Assembly: GCA_018806985.1 (NCBI GenBank)
Contig: JADANN010000345.1
Span: 496,001-560,000 of the forward strand
DNA: 64,000 nucleotides
Direction of reading: 5' to 3'
DNA from: Angiostrongylus vasorum
Lineage: Eukaryota; Nematoda; Chromadorea; Rhabditida; Metastrongylidae
Positions 51,781-64,000 of this stretch are shown here, in pieces. The position numbers and the translations under genes were made by a program. A model generated the notes under the pieces. The model had not been told where the DNA came from and did not search any database. It was given only the letters and a program-made list of their open reading frames with translations. Numbering within the stretch: position 1 is the stretch's first letter; each line of letters opens with the position of its first letter.

Positions 51781-52724
51781 AAATGTCTATTGAAAAACGA
51801 AGTTTTGTCCAGCAAGATGCAGTGATGACGACGAATCGGCCAAAGTTTGGCTGCACCACCAGCGCTGAAAATCCTGAGGTTTCGAAATGGGTTTCCAATT
51901 TTTCGAGTGCCTGAGTGTCAGAACAGATTTAAAATTAAAATAATGGTTTACAGAAGTTATATAGACTCCTAGAACGACAAGGCCACGTCTCTTCAATAAG
52001 TTTATCCTGTTCTGAACTTCTTGGGTACTCGATTTATCGGCAACATTCTTGAAAAACTCGCTTCTAAGCGAATGTGCCAATGATGGGTCTGGATTTAACA
52101 GCTAAATGTTCAATGGATGCTGGAATGCTTAGATCACAGTAGTATGCTAACACGCTCTGTATCGACATGCATGGCCATAACCAGTCCGAAAGATCCATCC
52201 TTATCTCTTCTCTAGATCAACAAAATCTTCTCCACAGGGTCATCGATGAGTCGATACGTCGTCTCGCAAAGTTTAAAACCATAACTGGTTTATCAGATAG
52301 ATTAGCAACAACGCAAAATTCGAATTTCAGAGGAAATGGGCTTAAATATAAAATAGGGTAATTCGAAATTTAAACATAGACTTTGTAGGGTACACCTTCT
52401 ACCTGTGGGTACTTTCTTAGTTTCTTGAATGACTAGTAGTGAGAACCTCATCAGATTAGAAAATAGAGTGAGCAATTTTCCTCTAAAGTCTACGCTGCTA
52501 ATTTCTTTTAAAGGATGGTGACTCATGGAAATTGTTTACTCCTAGCAGGAGATCCGCTTGAAAAGGGGCTAAGTGGCTTTTAAGCTTAGATGATTTTGGC
52601 TGAGAAAACAAACTAAACTAACCGAACTAGAACTAATTAACTAATTATATTCTAACCCTGATTTTAATTTAATCACTCAACGAAATATTAGATGTCTGTT
52701 CTAAATGAGCCTTCCTTAGTCTGT

Positions 52725-52940
52725 CTGGAAGTCGAAACATTGGAAAGGAAAACCTCGATACGGTCAAGGACTCAGACAAGTAGTCGACTCGGAAGACAAA
52801 GACACCACATCAAGAAGACGAACGACTGTGGACATCGGCTCGGACGGATCATGGGCTCTGAGGAAGACGAAAATGTCGGAACGTTAGCCGAATAAATGTT
52901 TGGTAACAATTCCGTGTTAGCTTATCAGTTAGAGAATGCA
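52725..52940. repeat. Foldback E, one-arm fragment
   Basis: Contains the arm blocks AGAAGACGAACGACTGTGGA and GTTAGCCGAATAAATG; the core GAAAC is changed to GGAAC. Confidence 0.6.
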
Positions 52941-53274
52941 TAACGGAAAGGGAATTTTCTATAGATCTTTACTGAAGTGCTCGTCGCTACAGGACGATAA
53001 GCTGTGAGACAATCCGAAATTCCAGGCAGACACTAAAATTGCATAAAGTCGGATCGTCTGTCCAGTTTGCTATGATGATATGATAGATTTGAGAACATAC
53101 GAAAACCGGCATCATTAGTGTCGATTTTTATTTCTTCGATGGTGACAGACGGTGAGTGTTGTTCTCAGATGAATCTCTTTGAAGATGCCTCCTGTCGTCT
53201 GCATTCTGTGCCGTTTCATTTCCTCTGAATATATTCTTTAGATAAATAATTTGATACTAGATACTTGATACTTG

Positions 53275-53482
53275 AATGGGCCGGCCACACTAGTTGTGTG
53301 GGCCTCGGCGTAATCTCCATTTATCGGAGATTTGCTGGTTAAGCCGTGGTTTTTTGTGGTTCCCTGAAGCCACGAGGTCGGCCTGGCCAAAGTCTACCCC
53401 CAGGTCTTCACCACCACAGGTAGTCGCAGCCCTTTTGTATCAGATGGAGATTTGCCACCATGCGACTTTTTTGACATCGATA
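53275..53482 (-). repeat. Repeat D, partial, inverted
   Basis: Minus-strand match to the GGCCAGGCCGACCTCG to CGCATGGTGGCAAATC part of the family. Confidence 0.7.
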
Positions 53483-54289
53483 CTAGTAATAAAATTTCTT
53501 AGAGTAACACGTTCACACATCTTACATCGTTTCAACTCATTTTTTGGTTTCGTCGTATGTTACTGGACATAACAGATTATCTTATAGCTGAGTAATCTGG
53601 TATGAGAGAAAGTGAACACGAAAAAATGGAAAAAAAAACAACTGTAGGACTTTGCTTTCGTTTTGAACGGAAAGAAGTTCTAGAGATGTGTGAGCAACTT
53701 GAAGCTTAGCGTCTATTTGCTGCTCAGCTAATGACCTTATTGACTTCTTTTTGTAGATTTTGTGAAGTTTGCCTATCTTCTGTTTAATCGTTAAGTGTTT
53801 TCTTGAAGCTAAGCATTGACTTCAATGCATGTGTTTCCGAAAAATAATTTACACCTCTCAACTTTAGACAAGCATCTCTCAGATCTTAGTGAATTTTACT
53901 AATTGACCCGAAAACCATTACAATCCAGAGGTCTCTGCCAATAAGGCTGAAACCATTTTATCCTCCTATCAGAGATAAATCCCACTCCTTCCATATGTTA
54001 GAAAATCCCGAATGAACATTTAAAAATCTCGTAAAACAGAGCGCAGTAATGTCTTCTAGTGCACTGCCACCCTTGCTGATGTAATTTCGCCTTCAGTTTT
54101 TCAAATTTTCGGTTTGAACTTGAGTTTTAGAGAAGTCTGAAAGGGAAGGGTATTTTGTAAAAACTACGAAGATGTTTTAGGTGGCGATCATTCAAAAACC
54201 TCTCCTTGCTGGAAGCGATCACATCCTTAGTACTTTTCAAACTGACCGTCATTGAACCTCGACATTAATAATCAACAACTTTCTGGATT

Positions 54290-54405
54290 ATTAAAGTAAC
54301 ATGAGATTGATAAGACGTCTTCTTTGAGAGGAAACGAAGATGTCGAAGCGCGTGAGCCGAATAAACCGCTCCGTCAACCTCTTGTTAGCTTAATAGTCCA
54401 GTAAA
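54290..54405. repeat. Foldback E, short relic
   Basis: Ends with GAGCCGAATAAACCGCTCCG and GTTAGCTTAATAGTCCAG, matching the outer arm. Decayed. Confidence 0.45.
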
Positions 54406-55104
54406 ATGTATTGATGTTCTCAGTATCTCGGGAATTCCAGTTATCGAAGAATAATCGGGAGTTGTCAGGAAAAAAACCAGCTTCGTCGCAAATGTGTCAA
54501 CGAGATGTTTTCTTGTTTTCAACAGCAATCTCAATCACTGTCAGTCGTCACTACTCTAAGCGGATTGCTTCTAGCAATCTGCCAAGCATTCCGGTGCCAA
54601 ATCGGTTTTTTTTTCTTTTCGCCGTGACGATGCTCTTTCACTTTCATTCCTAAAATCCCATTTCACCGATTCTATCGCTCATCGACCATCGAGTTTATAC
54701 ATTCTGACCCAAGTGAACTCGACTCATCTTTTATCTTAATATATCTATTGATTACGTCATTTTTTTCAAATGAAAACTATCCCAGCTACTATTTATGGAG
54801 GATGATCCACTTGTAAATGTATCGCTTTAATAGTAGAATCAGTCGAGTACACCAGGTATTTCCTTCGAGTCAGAACAAACATTGAAACATTAAGTCATTA
54901 TAAGGGAACGCCCAAGATGCACCGATCTCAATGTGAGCGTGATAGCAGGGAAGGGAGGAATGGACGAGGTGCATTGATCTCAACGCAGTTGCTTTCAGCA
55001 GGTTCTATTGCCGCATAAGGCCTTTTTGTAGCTGCTTTTGTATTCGATCTATAGCTTATTAAACACAAGTATTATGCCAGGCATGCTATGCTCTAAATTA
55101 AGAA

Positions 55105-55458
55105 TTTTTTATTTTATATGACCCATTTTCACGTCCACTGTACGGATCTCATCCCTTTCCTCGCATCCTTTGTTCACGAAGATCTCCCAACTTTTATGTA
55201 TGGCTTCGGTTGCTGCTTGAGGATTTTGATTTCATCTTGAATGTCGTAGAATGCTGGTCGAGAAATTCTCCCTGGAGTCCTGAGATAGCCGGGATGAAGC
55301 GTTCCTAATTGTATTGCATAGAGTGATTTTTTTCCCAGACAAGTCCGGTTCCAGTTTCCCCCACCCCGCAGGGATGAGAGCCTTGGTTGGACCGGAGCGG
55401 AGTCGACTGGGCACCATGCTCGTGATGATGGACCCCACTGTGCTATCCGCCCCCTCTC
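55105..55458 (-). repeat. SINE-B, complete
   Basis: Minus-strand copy from head GGGCGGATAGCACAGTGGG to a tail near 55,105. Confidence 0.85.
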
Positions 55459-56144
55459 TCACAATTTGTGGACCAAAAAGTGAAGATGACCATATAATTA
55501 TGAGAATTATGCCGTTTTGTTGGAAAACATAGAAATCGCAACCAAAAGGTGTGTGACCTTATTTCGTTAGTAGCTGTAAGTGGAAGGACAGGAATTGCTT
55601 GAGTTCGGATACAGTAACCCCGGTTTCCGGCTTGGCCATGCACGGAGTGGCGAAATCGATGGATCATTTTGTACACGTGTAAAGAATGCTAGTATAACCT
55701 AACCGGTTATACTAGCAGATACGTCAATAGATAAAAAGCTAAAAAAAATGTGTTTTAGATGGATTCAAATTTGGAACCACTGCTTAACACCTAAGATTCG
55801 AAGCCAGTTTTTCTAAAAGTAATGGACTATGAGGAGCTAAGAGCTTCATAGATTTTTTGGAAGAGGTTTTCCAACTTTAAACAGGTTCAGAACAAAAGTT
55901 TTCTAACGGTCCAAAGCGGAACTCGAATCCTTAAATTATCCGACGCCAAAGCGATAACCAAAAACATCAACGATACACTGAGTAACGGCAATGTGTCATG
56001 GTTGACGAAATCCCATTTGTTTGGATTTTTTTATTTGAAATACAACCCTCAAGCGAAAAAGCTGAAAGAAATATGAGTCATGGGATCTACAAAAAACAGT
56101 TTCAGTTCGTTTAACAAGATAACTGTAGCTTATAGCGTAAAAGG

Positions 56145-56420
56145 GCGCGTGTAGCGCAGTGGTCAAAAGAGCTCTGGAATACATATGGGATCGATCCCCG
56201 CGTCGAAGGCACAACAAGACTTCCCATCCTTCCAGGGCTCGGCAAACTGGCACCAGTTTGTCTCGAAGGATACCAGCACTGGCTCGATATATCGGTAGGC
56301 CACCGCGGGTCATTGTAAAGGTCAGATATGCATTCAGTCACCTCCAACGATACTTAATGTGAATTTGAATGCATGGCGCATTCTTAAGGCACTGATCAAC
56401 GCCGATTTTATCCTTACTCT
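56145..56420 (+). repeat. SINE-A
   Basis: Head GCGTGTAGCGCAGTGGTC, B-box-like GGGATCGATCC, core and tail present. Confidence 0.88.
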
Positions 56421-57451
56421 TATCTTAGGCAAAAATTCTTAGAAGTCTAGTAGTTCTTATCCCGACCAGTAAAGTTTAACATGCCTTTTTATTTTGCCCC
56501 GCCCACATAATGTTGGCATAAATAAATATGTTAAAGGTAGTGAAGCTGAATATGAGCTGGGATACAATGGTTCACCGTTGGAGGCGGAAATTGCTTTCGC
56601 ACAAAATACATTTTAACAAAATGAGTGTTAGGCGTAATGCGCTAACCTATTCTTGTGGATGCTTAACATTGTGCAGCAGACAAATGGGACGACATCTAAT
56701 GTTATGTCGTTACGCAGTCCTGGTTTTTCAAGGCAATACACGGCAATTTCCTCGTAACTAGAGGATTTGAGAGGTATAGAAGACAACTGAATTGTAGAAA
56801 AGACTTCGACCTATCTTTCTGGGAGTAAGCTTAGTATGTGAGGCGCTATTTACTAAAGGTTCCTATCACCCATCATGCAAGCACCTTACAGTCAGATTTT
56901 GGAAGTGTTCTGCACCTTATGTTGAGTCCGTTTCTGGAATTTTTATATTGTTCCATCTCCTAAACGATTCAAGGGAGATGCAACTAACAATCAATGTACC
57001 GGTCAATGTGGTCGCTCGGGGAAAGATGTTCTGTGCATTTCTAAGTATATAATAAAACTTTTCTCTGCCAAATGCGGCCACAATATCTGCGTTCAATAAT
57101 CTCTTGAACGGTTACAAAAAATTGTGTTGGAAAGCTCATTTTGGAACAATCGATGACAGAACAGAAAAATGCGTAGTATATGACTCATATTGGCCAATAA
57201 TGCTCGGAGGCATGTGCTTCACATATAGTTCACCTCAAAACCATTGAGTTAAACTTGATCGTAAGAATCATATATGATACAAATCGTGACGTATTAGTTA
57301 GTAATGAAAGTTTATGATGTCTTTAACAGTAAACATAACAAAGACGTTCTTGCTTTATTGTTAGTTTGAAGCGGAAAGGTAAAACATTTGACGATGTAAA
57401 GTTAACAACACCTCAACTCAATAATAACTGTATAGTTTCTATTTCAGTTCG

Positions 57452-57855
57452 GTGGGTGTGGCTCAGTGGTCGGAGGCGACCTGCGATACACACATGGGAG
57501 CGATACCCTCGCCCGTGACTCACCAAGCATTCCATCCCTCCGGGGTGGGAAAATTGGTACCAGACTTGCTTGGGAGTATATGAGCACTGGGTCGACACAT
57601 CGGTAGGCCACCGAACGCGATGATCCCTGTGCCCAAGATTCACCAAAGCCTTCATCGTTCTGGAGTCTGCAAATTGGAAGCAGACTTGTCTAGGAGGATA
57701 GCAGCACTGGCTCGATACATCGGCAGGCCACCGCGAGTCATTGTAAAGGCCAGATATGATTTCAATCACCTCCGACGATGCTTTAATGAAGTCAAATGCA
57801 TTGCATAACCTTCAGGGAATGATCAACGCCAAGAGTTCCTTTTTCCCCTTTATCA
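57452..57855 (+). repeat. Chimeric double SINE-A
   Basis: A first unit runs from head to the GGTAGGCCACCG block (57,452-57,612), then a second unit restarts at the post-B-box segment and runs to the tail (57,613-57,855), so the core appears twice. Confidence 0.85.
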
Positions 57856-58769
57856 CAGTTCGGACACAAAAAATTGAAAACAGTCAACAGTGAAGTGGAT
57901 AATAAAAAAGTGTTTACGTAGGTTTTGCCAGATATCCATTTATCCAGTAGATATAGATAGAGATGGTAGTACTGAACATCCTCATATATCTCTCTTAACA
58001 CATTTCGTCATCATCAAATTTTTACGAATTTAAATGCTATAAAAATTTCTACTGCCTTTAATTGCATGTACATCAGCACTAACAACAGTATCCTGATTAC
58101 TGTAAGCACTCGCTGGACATCATTTCACTTTGGTTTTTAAATTACGCGCGGAAGATGTTCTTCCACATTTCGTTAGTTTGGAGTTTTCGTACTATTTGTG
58201 GCTTAGCTGGAGAACCATAACTAGTTGGATCTAAAAACTCTCTGGATTCTCTCGGATTGAAAGCTCAGTGAAGCGATGCTATGCGTTTATCATTTGCTTG
58301 AATGCTTGCCGTCCATCGTCCCGTGGTCAACCTAGGACCAGTTCTCAACAACTCCAAGGAGGTTTCGGTGTCAGTATAATGATCGCTGGTTTATGTCTCG
58401 TCTATTTATTATGAGTGTTACAGTATCTTCTCCTTTTTCTTTTTTTTCGGTCTTTCAGATACAATTTTCGGATTAACAATGACCTCTTTCTTGTATAAAA
58501 AAGATTGCCTATAGAACATTATTTCACTGATGAGGTGCGCTGACCATTTATACCTAGGTTGAATGAAATTCGGTTTACAATGTCCCATATAGTGTTCCTG
58601 TCCAGTGTTCCACTCAGCATTTTTCCCTTTATAGACGTGAGACTACGGTTTGCATGTTCCCTTATTCGCTAGCATTCTTATTTATTGAAAAATATTTGTT
58701 TTGTTCACACAGCTGAAAATTGAAGTACATATATCGCAGAGGAAAACGTGCCTGGAAATGCGCCCTTAT

Positions 58770-59030
58770 TTGTTGGTTCGATCTCGCGCTCTTTGTGGCC
58801 AGGCCATCCAGCCGTTTACTGCCTCTCTGAGGTCGAATAATTAGTTCCAAATTTGTCTACGAGAGTTAAGACATTGAACTTTTGCATAGATTGATGGGGC
58901 TGCTGAAAATCCCCGGGTAGGCCAAATATGCATTCAAAAACCTCTGCAGTGCTACGAATGTAGTCGAATATATGACGCCTCCCTAAAGGGTTGATCGACA
59001 CCGGTCACTTTACTGTTATAAAGGTTAGAG
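58770..59030 (+). repeat. SINE-A, decayed
   Basis: Core (TTAGTTCCAAATTTGTCTAC), middle and tail recognisable; head lost. Confidence 0.55.
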
Positions 59031-59253
59031 GATATACTATATGTTGAGCGAATAGCGTAATGTGTTTGGTTTTGATAAACTAGACAACTGTGATGTTCAT
59101 TTGCTGCAACTACTTTAAAAAGGATCAATACCTATTTGTCTAAAAACGAATCTTGATGATATTAAAGGCGAAACATTAATCAATTCCATCGGTTTGTCAC
59201 CTAAGTTTGCTATAGAGTAAAACATTCAATAAATTCCTCTATGCAGCAAGAGG

Positions 59254-59520
59254 GCTTGTGGCGCGCAGTGGTCGAAGGCGCCCTGCAATACATATAGGAT
59301 CAATTCCCGCACCGCAGGCCCACCAAACCTTCCATTCTTCCGGGGCGGCAAATGGGTACCAGACTTCTCTGAGAAGATAGCAGCATTGCCTGGATACATC
59401 GGTAGGCCACCGCGAGTTATTGTGAAGGGCAGACGTGCATTCATTCACCTACAAACGATTAATGAAGTCGAATGCATGGCTCATCACTCAAAAGTTCAAT
59501 CAACGCCGAGAGCTTACTAG
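59254..59520 (+). repeat. SINE-A
   Basis: Complete copy with head CTTGTGGCGCGCAGTGGTCG and tail GCCGAGAGCTT. Confidence 0.88.
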
Positions 59521-59669
59521 CTTTGTGTAGCAAGATTCACTTCATATAACATGGCCTCACAACCTGAAAACATTCCATAGCGCGCATTCGTGATATTGAT
59601 CAACGTCTTGAAGTCTAGCTATTATCCGCAGTAGTTGAAAACTAAAATAACTTTTGTTTTTAATTCTTT

Positions 59670-59940
59670 TATCCTTCCAGTGCCCAGAAATTGGTACCAG
59701 GCTTGTTTGGGAACAATTCATTCTCTGCAAGTTATGTGGAAACGCGCTAGCCGTGTTACGCCAGGATTCCAAGGAAAATCGACTCGACCGGCATTCGCCG
59801 ACATTCATGCATGAAAAAGGAAATACGTCGACGACCATCGTGGATAACGCATGCGAGGAAACGAATCGAACGCAAGAAAAAGTGCAGGGTCCGCACAGTG
59901 GCTGTGAAGACGGGTCCTACAAAAAAGCAAAACTTTAAGA
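59670..59940 (+). repeat. SINE-B, head missing
   Basis: Begins in the core (AATTGGTACCAGGCTTGTTT) and runs to the tail GGGTCCTACAAAAAAGC. Confidence 0.78.
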
Positions 59941-60992
59941 GAGTCCTAATGGTTTAGCGGCTTTTGTAACTGGAGGAGCTCCTTGGTATCGGTTATACGA
60001 AATGACGTTCATTTCTTCTGCGCGAATCATCTAAGATAAATGCAGTAACACTTTTCGGCTCGGAAGTCCAGATAAGAGTTAATAGAACCAAAGAATGCTT
60101 ACCATTATAGCAAGAACTTGATAGTAAAACCATAAATTTTACTCTGACTAACGTAAGCTGTGCTAAAACGAGCTAGCAGTGTCTCTCGAAATTGGTCTTT
60201 TCAACGATGAATTGGAGACATCTTATTAAACTAGCGACGCGTTTGTTCAAAAGGGGTCACATGTCAGTAAAATATACCCTTCAGTTAGTAATGCAGGTAT
60301 AAAGAACAAGATTGCTAATGATTTTAAATGTTCACTTAGTTTTGGATTTTTTTAGGAAGAAGATGATATCATAATAATACTTTCATTGTTTTCCTGATCA
60401 GATTTATGATAGATCTGAAAGAAGGCTGACATCGCTGTTCACTCAAACGCGACGTAATTGTACTTGTAGCATGAAGGGCGTTCCACGTCGTTAAAGGCTT
60501 CTTGTGAACGACGCTATGTTATTGTTAACATCTTCATTACAACGGTAAAAAAAATTGTCCGTACGTTGTTCTTCGTGTCCGTTTCACAAAATTTCCCAAA
60601 TTCCTTATTGATTTCTTTATCCCAGTTTTTTTGCTCTCAAGAGCTTTCGATTGTAAACTGGACGTTGGTGGTGTAACACAGAACAAATGTCCTTTTTAAG
60701 CGATACTACTTGCGGTTTCTTTTGACTATTAATCGAATCGGCAGAAGTTTTAACGCTTAAACCAGACCCCCTAAACCACCTTTTTCACAAACCTATTTTA
60801 GATCTATAAAATGAAGATTGTCCCTTGTGGTACCATTGGCAGGAGTTTTGAGAAAGGTACAATTTGTTATTTTGCTTGATTTTCTAACACTCTCAATTTC
60901 AACTGCTTCTTCTAAATGATATTGAGTTTAAGTTACTCCCTAAAGCATCTGATTCAATACCGTCGTTTTCGACAGTAAGCAGGTACATAGAG

Positions 60993-62278
60993 ATGATTTT
61001 AGGTGCTGGATCACCACGGCTTACAATTCGCTTAGTGTTCACAGCGATACTCTCAGTTCTTGGTGGTGGTTTTCATTTCGGATTCCAAGTTTCAATCATC
61101 AATCCGATGTCTCAATTACTACAAAGTTTTCTACTCAAAAACTTTGAAAGGTTAATCCTATTACCGTTGTTATTAGACAAGAAATCGTCAATCGTTCCAT
61201 CTTCATAACATTGCGAGATTCCGAAGGGTCGCAATGAGCTTTACGTCTTGTTCAAGTCCAAAAACTCATATAGGATCAACCGCTGGGATTCCCAGAAGCC
61301 ACCGAGCACCACACTGCGGATCGCGTTTCTGTTAAACTTTATGGTCATACTGCTAGATATATGGTTATCGTGGTGCACTCTGTTCACGTAGAGGAACAAG
61401 TTCTCTGCTGCTAAAATACTAGAGAATACTCACAAGTGCTGTGACGAACGAAAAACTCGTGATGTTTGAGTGTGAGGTGTTTAAAGAGACCTTAGTTTGC
61501 GAACGTTCGTCGAGCCGAGTTGACGGTCTCTGATGACATGAGCGAAGTCGAGTGTTGCTAACGATAAGATTTGTTCACTACAACGCTGGCTGACGTTTCG
61601 GCAGTTTCCTCTTTTCAGAGCATGGAGAGGTTCATTCGCTACATAATGTACTCAGTGAAACACTTTCATAACCACAGCTGAAAAGCTTAATACATAAATT
61701 TCTTGTTGTTAACAACCTTGTGTCTGCTCATCAAGAAAAACATTGATTTAACTAATCAATGCCGAGATTAATAAAAAGGGGGTCTTGGGAAGGCGAGTGT
61801 CTTCTTCAAGTAAACCGTGCACGAGTAAGGGTGTAACCCGAGCTGAGTGGATAAATAGACGTGAGCGGATGTTCACATGAAGCTTAGCTCCTGTCGTTTC
61901 TTGGAAACACGTGGAGTAGGACCATCCACTAGTTAGGTATGTCTTGTTCAAATGCGGCGTTGATCTTCTTGGTGATAATTCGATACTACTTTCCTCGCTG
62001 TGCCCGTGCACTGTTATACAGTAGCTATGAAACGTTCAAGAACATACTCTAAAAAGTTACATGTTGTTTTGAATGTGAATAAAAGAAAACACTTCCTAGC
62101 GAAATTACAAAGCATTATTTTCAGGAGATACTCCGTTGTTCTGACAGAATCTGAACTAAAGTTGTTATGGTCAACGATTGCTGGCTCACTCTTCCTTGGT
62201 GCCACATTTGGAGCTTATATTATGTCGAAGATCATAGAAGTTCATGGACCAAAGCATGGAATTCTGTGCTCGGCATTG
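60993..62278 (+). CDS. GLUT/SLC2-type sugar transporter, N-terminal part
   Basis: Two exons, 60993-61150 and 62125-62278 (donors GTTAAT and GTAAGC, acceptor ATTTTCAG), join in phase to give 104 aa: cytosolic start, first membrane helix (LVFTAILSVLGGGFHFGFQV, about 15-34) ending in the FGFQVSIINP stretch typical of the GLUT family, an extracellular loop, a second helix (LLWSTIAGSLFLGATFGAYI) and the TM2-TM3 loop HGPKHG, where most GLUTs have a GRR-type motif. The family moves hexoses across the plasma membrane by facilitated diffusion. The remaining ten helices should be in exons further on; I found none up to 64,000, so the gene is cut by the window. The 974-base intron contains foldback repeat F. 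Which SLC2 member it is cannot be told from two helices. Confidence 0.8.
61555..61835. repeat. Foldback F (copy 5) in the transporter intron
   Basis: Arm with CTGGCTGACGTTTCGGCAGT; minus-strand GAAACGUCAGC intact, core reads CUGAAAA. Confidence 0.6.
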
Positions 62279-62411
62279 GTAAGCTTCTTCGTCTGACCCC
62301 TGACTATGCCTTTCCAGAAAATGAAAAATTGAACAGTGCCATAGAACTTTAAGTTCTAGTAATGAATGTGTAAAGGAAGTACAGTATAAGGATGATTTGA
62401 TGAAAATTTAA

Positions 62412-62892
62412 GACATGAACAAAACTCGGAATCTAAGGTGGGCTTCAATCCCGACGACTTCCCCTTTCCGGGGCTCACGTGCTATCCACCACACCAATTA
62501 AGGGAACTACTCCACTCTCCCAGCCATTTTTTCACTCAAACGAAGTAGTTGATAAATAAAGCGAAAATGATGTAGAGATATTTGCAAAACACAGATTCCA
62601 GACCAGCTTAACCCCGAATCTCAGCTTAACTGGGTTCAATGCTGATTTCTGCTTCCCAGACCATCACAATTGACGGATGATTGCTAATGTCACGTTAGTT
62701 AGAAAACTGGCTGAGAGAAGGGCAAAGCAGGGAGGCCTTAGTGGTGCAGTGGGGGAACACATGAGCCCCCGGAAAGGGTAATCGCTGGTTCGAAGTATAC
62801 CTGATGTCACGACTTTTGCTCATATCTCAGCACCCGTGTATGTCACTAAATACCCTGCCATGAAAAAAAGAATAGGCAGTAAATAAATGTTA
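62412..62892. repeat. SINE-C variant cluster
   Basis: A minus-strand unit (about 62,440-62,715) followed by a plus-strand unit (about 62,730-62,892) whose head has TTAGTGGTGCAGTGGGGGA and a B box GGTTCGAAGTA. Confidence 0.62.
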
Positions 62893-62992
62893 AACATTGT
62901 GAAAATCTAGGAACTATGGTAAATATCAAGGCTTTTATTCGTCTTCTTCATAAAGACCACGTTGGAACACTTTGCTGAGCTATGGTGAGATA

Positions 62993-63270
62993 TGGGCACG
63001 CGTAGCGATGTGGTCGAAGGCGCCCTGCAACACACACGTGGGATCGATGCCCGCGCTCATGGCCCACCAAGCTTTCCATCCCTCCGGTGTCGGCAAATTG
63101 GTACCAGATTTGTCTGGGAGCATAACAGCATTGGCTCGATACATCGGTAAACCACCGCAAGTCATTATAAAGACCAGATATGCCTTCAGTCACCTCCAAA
63201 CGATGGTTAATGAAGTCGATTGCACGGCGCATCTCTAAGGGATTCATCAACGTCGAGAGCTTCATACTTT
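62993..63270 (+). repeat. SINE-A
   Basis: Complete copy: head GCACGCGTAGCGATGTGGTC, B-box-like GGGATCGATGC, core near 63,100, tail near 63,260. Confidence 0.88.
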
Positions 63271-63403
63271 GTCCTTTTACGGTGAGATATAGGTTTTCGC
63301 AAAAGATTTTCCACAAGACTAAATGTGCACCATCAGCTGGCATTTATTATAATCAAGCTCTTTAACTTAAAAAAGAAAACAACGGTAACAATTTGTTGCG
63401 CAG

Positions 63404-63539
63404 TAAAGTGGTTTTGCAAACAACATCGGTAGAACGAAAAAAACCTGTTGCCAATGAAATTCATCCTTGTGAGGATAATGGTGTGGAATTTGCAATTATA
63501 GACAGAGCTTACGGTGACCCATGCGCTTGGAGTTTGAGA
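63404..63539 (+). CDS. Possible isolated coding exon, unknown gene
   Basis: An open stretch between an acceptor-like GTTGCGCAG and a good donor (AGA|GTAAAT) reads KVVLQTTSVERKKPVANEIH, then PCEDNGVEFAIIDRAYGD and PCAWSLR. Composition looks coding, but I recognise no family. Its phase does not fit directly onto the upstream sugar-transporter exon, so either another exon lies between or it belongs to a different gene or a repeat. Confidence 0.25.
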
Positions 63540-63628
63540 GTAAATTTTGGAATTTTTTCTTTTCTAAAAGTCTTTCTCAAACACAACTTTTCGGCAAATC
63601 ACAAAATCTTCGTTATTACTGAAATCAG

Positions 63629-64000
63629 GGGCGGATAGCACAGTGGTAGTGAAGCCTGTCATTACGACCATGGTGTTAGTTCGATTCTGCTCCGGTCCAG
63701 TCAAGCCTCTCCCGCTCTGGGATCGGGGAATTGGTACCGGACTTGTCTGGGGAAAAAAACCACTCTCTGCAGTCCAATTGGGAACGCTGCAGCCCGGCTA
63801 TCTCAAGACTCCAGGGAGAATTGCTTGAGCAGCATTCTACAACATTCAAGATGAAATGAGAAATCCTCAAGTTGCAACCAAAGCCACACGTATAGTACGT
63901 AAAGTTAGAAGATCTTCGTGGATGATAGATGCGAGGAAACGAATTCAGTGAAAGAAGTGCTGGGATCGGCACGGTAAACGTGAAGACGGATCATATAAAA
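63629..64000 (+). repeat. SINE-B, best copy, reaching the window end
   Basis: A box GATAGCACAGTGGTAGTG at 63,635, B box TTAGTTCGATTC near 63,680, core at 63,700-63,751, tail GGATCATATAAAA at the last base. Confidence 0.9.

Overview
The window is nuclear DNA from a nematode, most likely a clade V strongylid of the hookworm type. Three conserved animal genes read like their Caenorhabditis orthologues. Introns are many and short-to-long, with GT-AG (and two GC-AG) boundaries. Several start codons sit 0-2 bases after a strong acceptor, as expected for spliced-leader addition. Intergenic and intronic DNA is packed with tRNA-derived SINEs and RTE-type LINE remnants. Nothing bacterial, viral or CRISPR-like was seen.

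Layout. (1) 1,633-14,326, minus: a 17-exon gene for neuroendocrine proprotein convertase 2 (egl-3/PC2), about 654 aa, complete from signal peptide to C-tail. (2) 14.3-29.9 kb: no recognisable gene, dense repeats. (3) 29,923-30,567, plus: a two-exon gene for a small secreted Pro/Gly/Cys-rich peptide, with one apparent frame slip. (4) 33,820-46,738, minus: a 15-exon gene for Mediator subunit 17 (MED17/mdt-17), about 706 aa; its introns hold a nearly full-length RTE LINE (intron 1) and a second LINE remnant (intron 11). (5) 47,804-50,189, minus: a clean six-exon gene for protein arginine methyltransferase 1 (PRMT1), 346 aa, directly upstream of MED17 in the same orientation. (6) 50.2-61.0 kb: repeats only. 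(7) 60,993-62,278, plus: first two coding exons of a GLUT/SLC2-type sugar transporter whose remaining exons were not found before the window ends.

Repeats. I define working families by reading copies against each other: SINE-A (about 280 bp, about 20 copies), SINE-B (about 340 bp, 10 copies), SINE-C (about 200 bp, several in head-to-head inverted pairs), an unclassified 400-bp repeat D, and two foldback families E and F. SINE-A and SINE-B share a central core. The arms of the foldback families contain a complete or near-complete hammerhead-ribozyme motif, the most novel-looking signal here.

The genes do not form one pathway. PC2 acts in secretory granules, PRMT1 and MED17 in gene expression, SLC2 at the membrane. 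Six places in three genes need one surplus base removed to keep a conserved frame, five of them in exons of two otherwise well conserved genes; this points to assembly errors at base runs rather than real pseudogenes. Exon coordinates were worked out by eye from splice signals, reading phase and family conservation.
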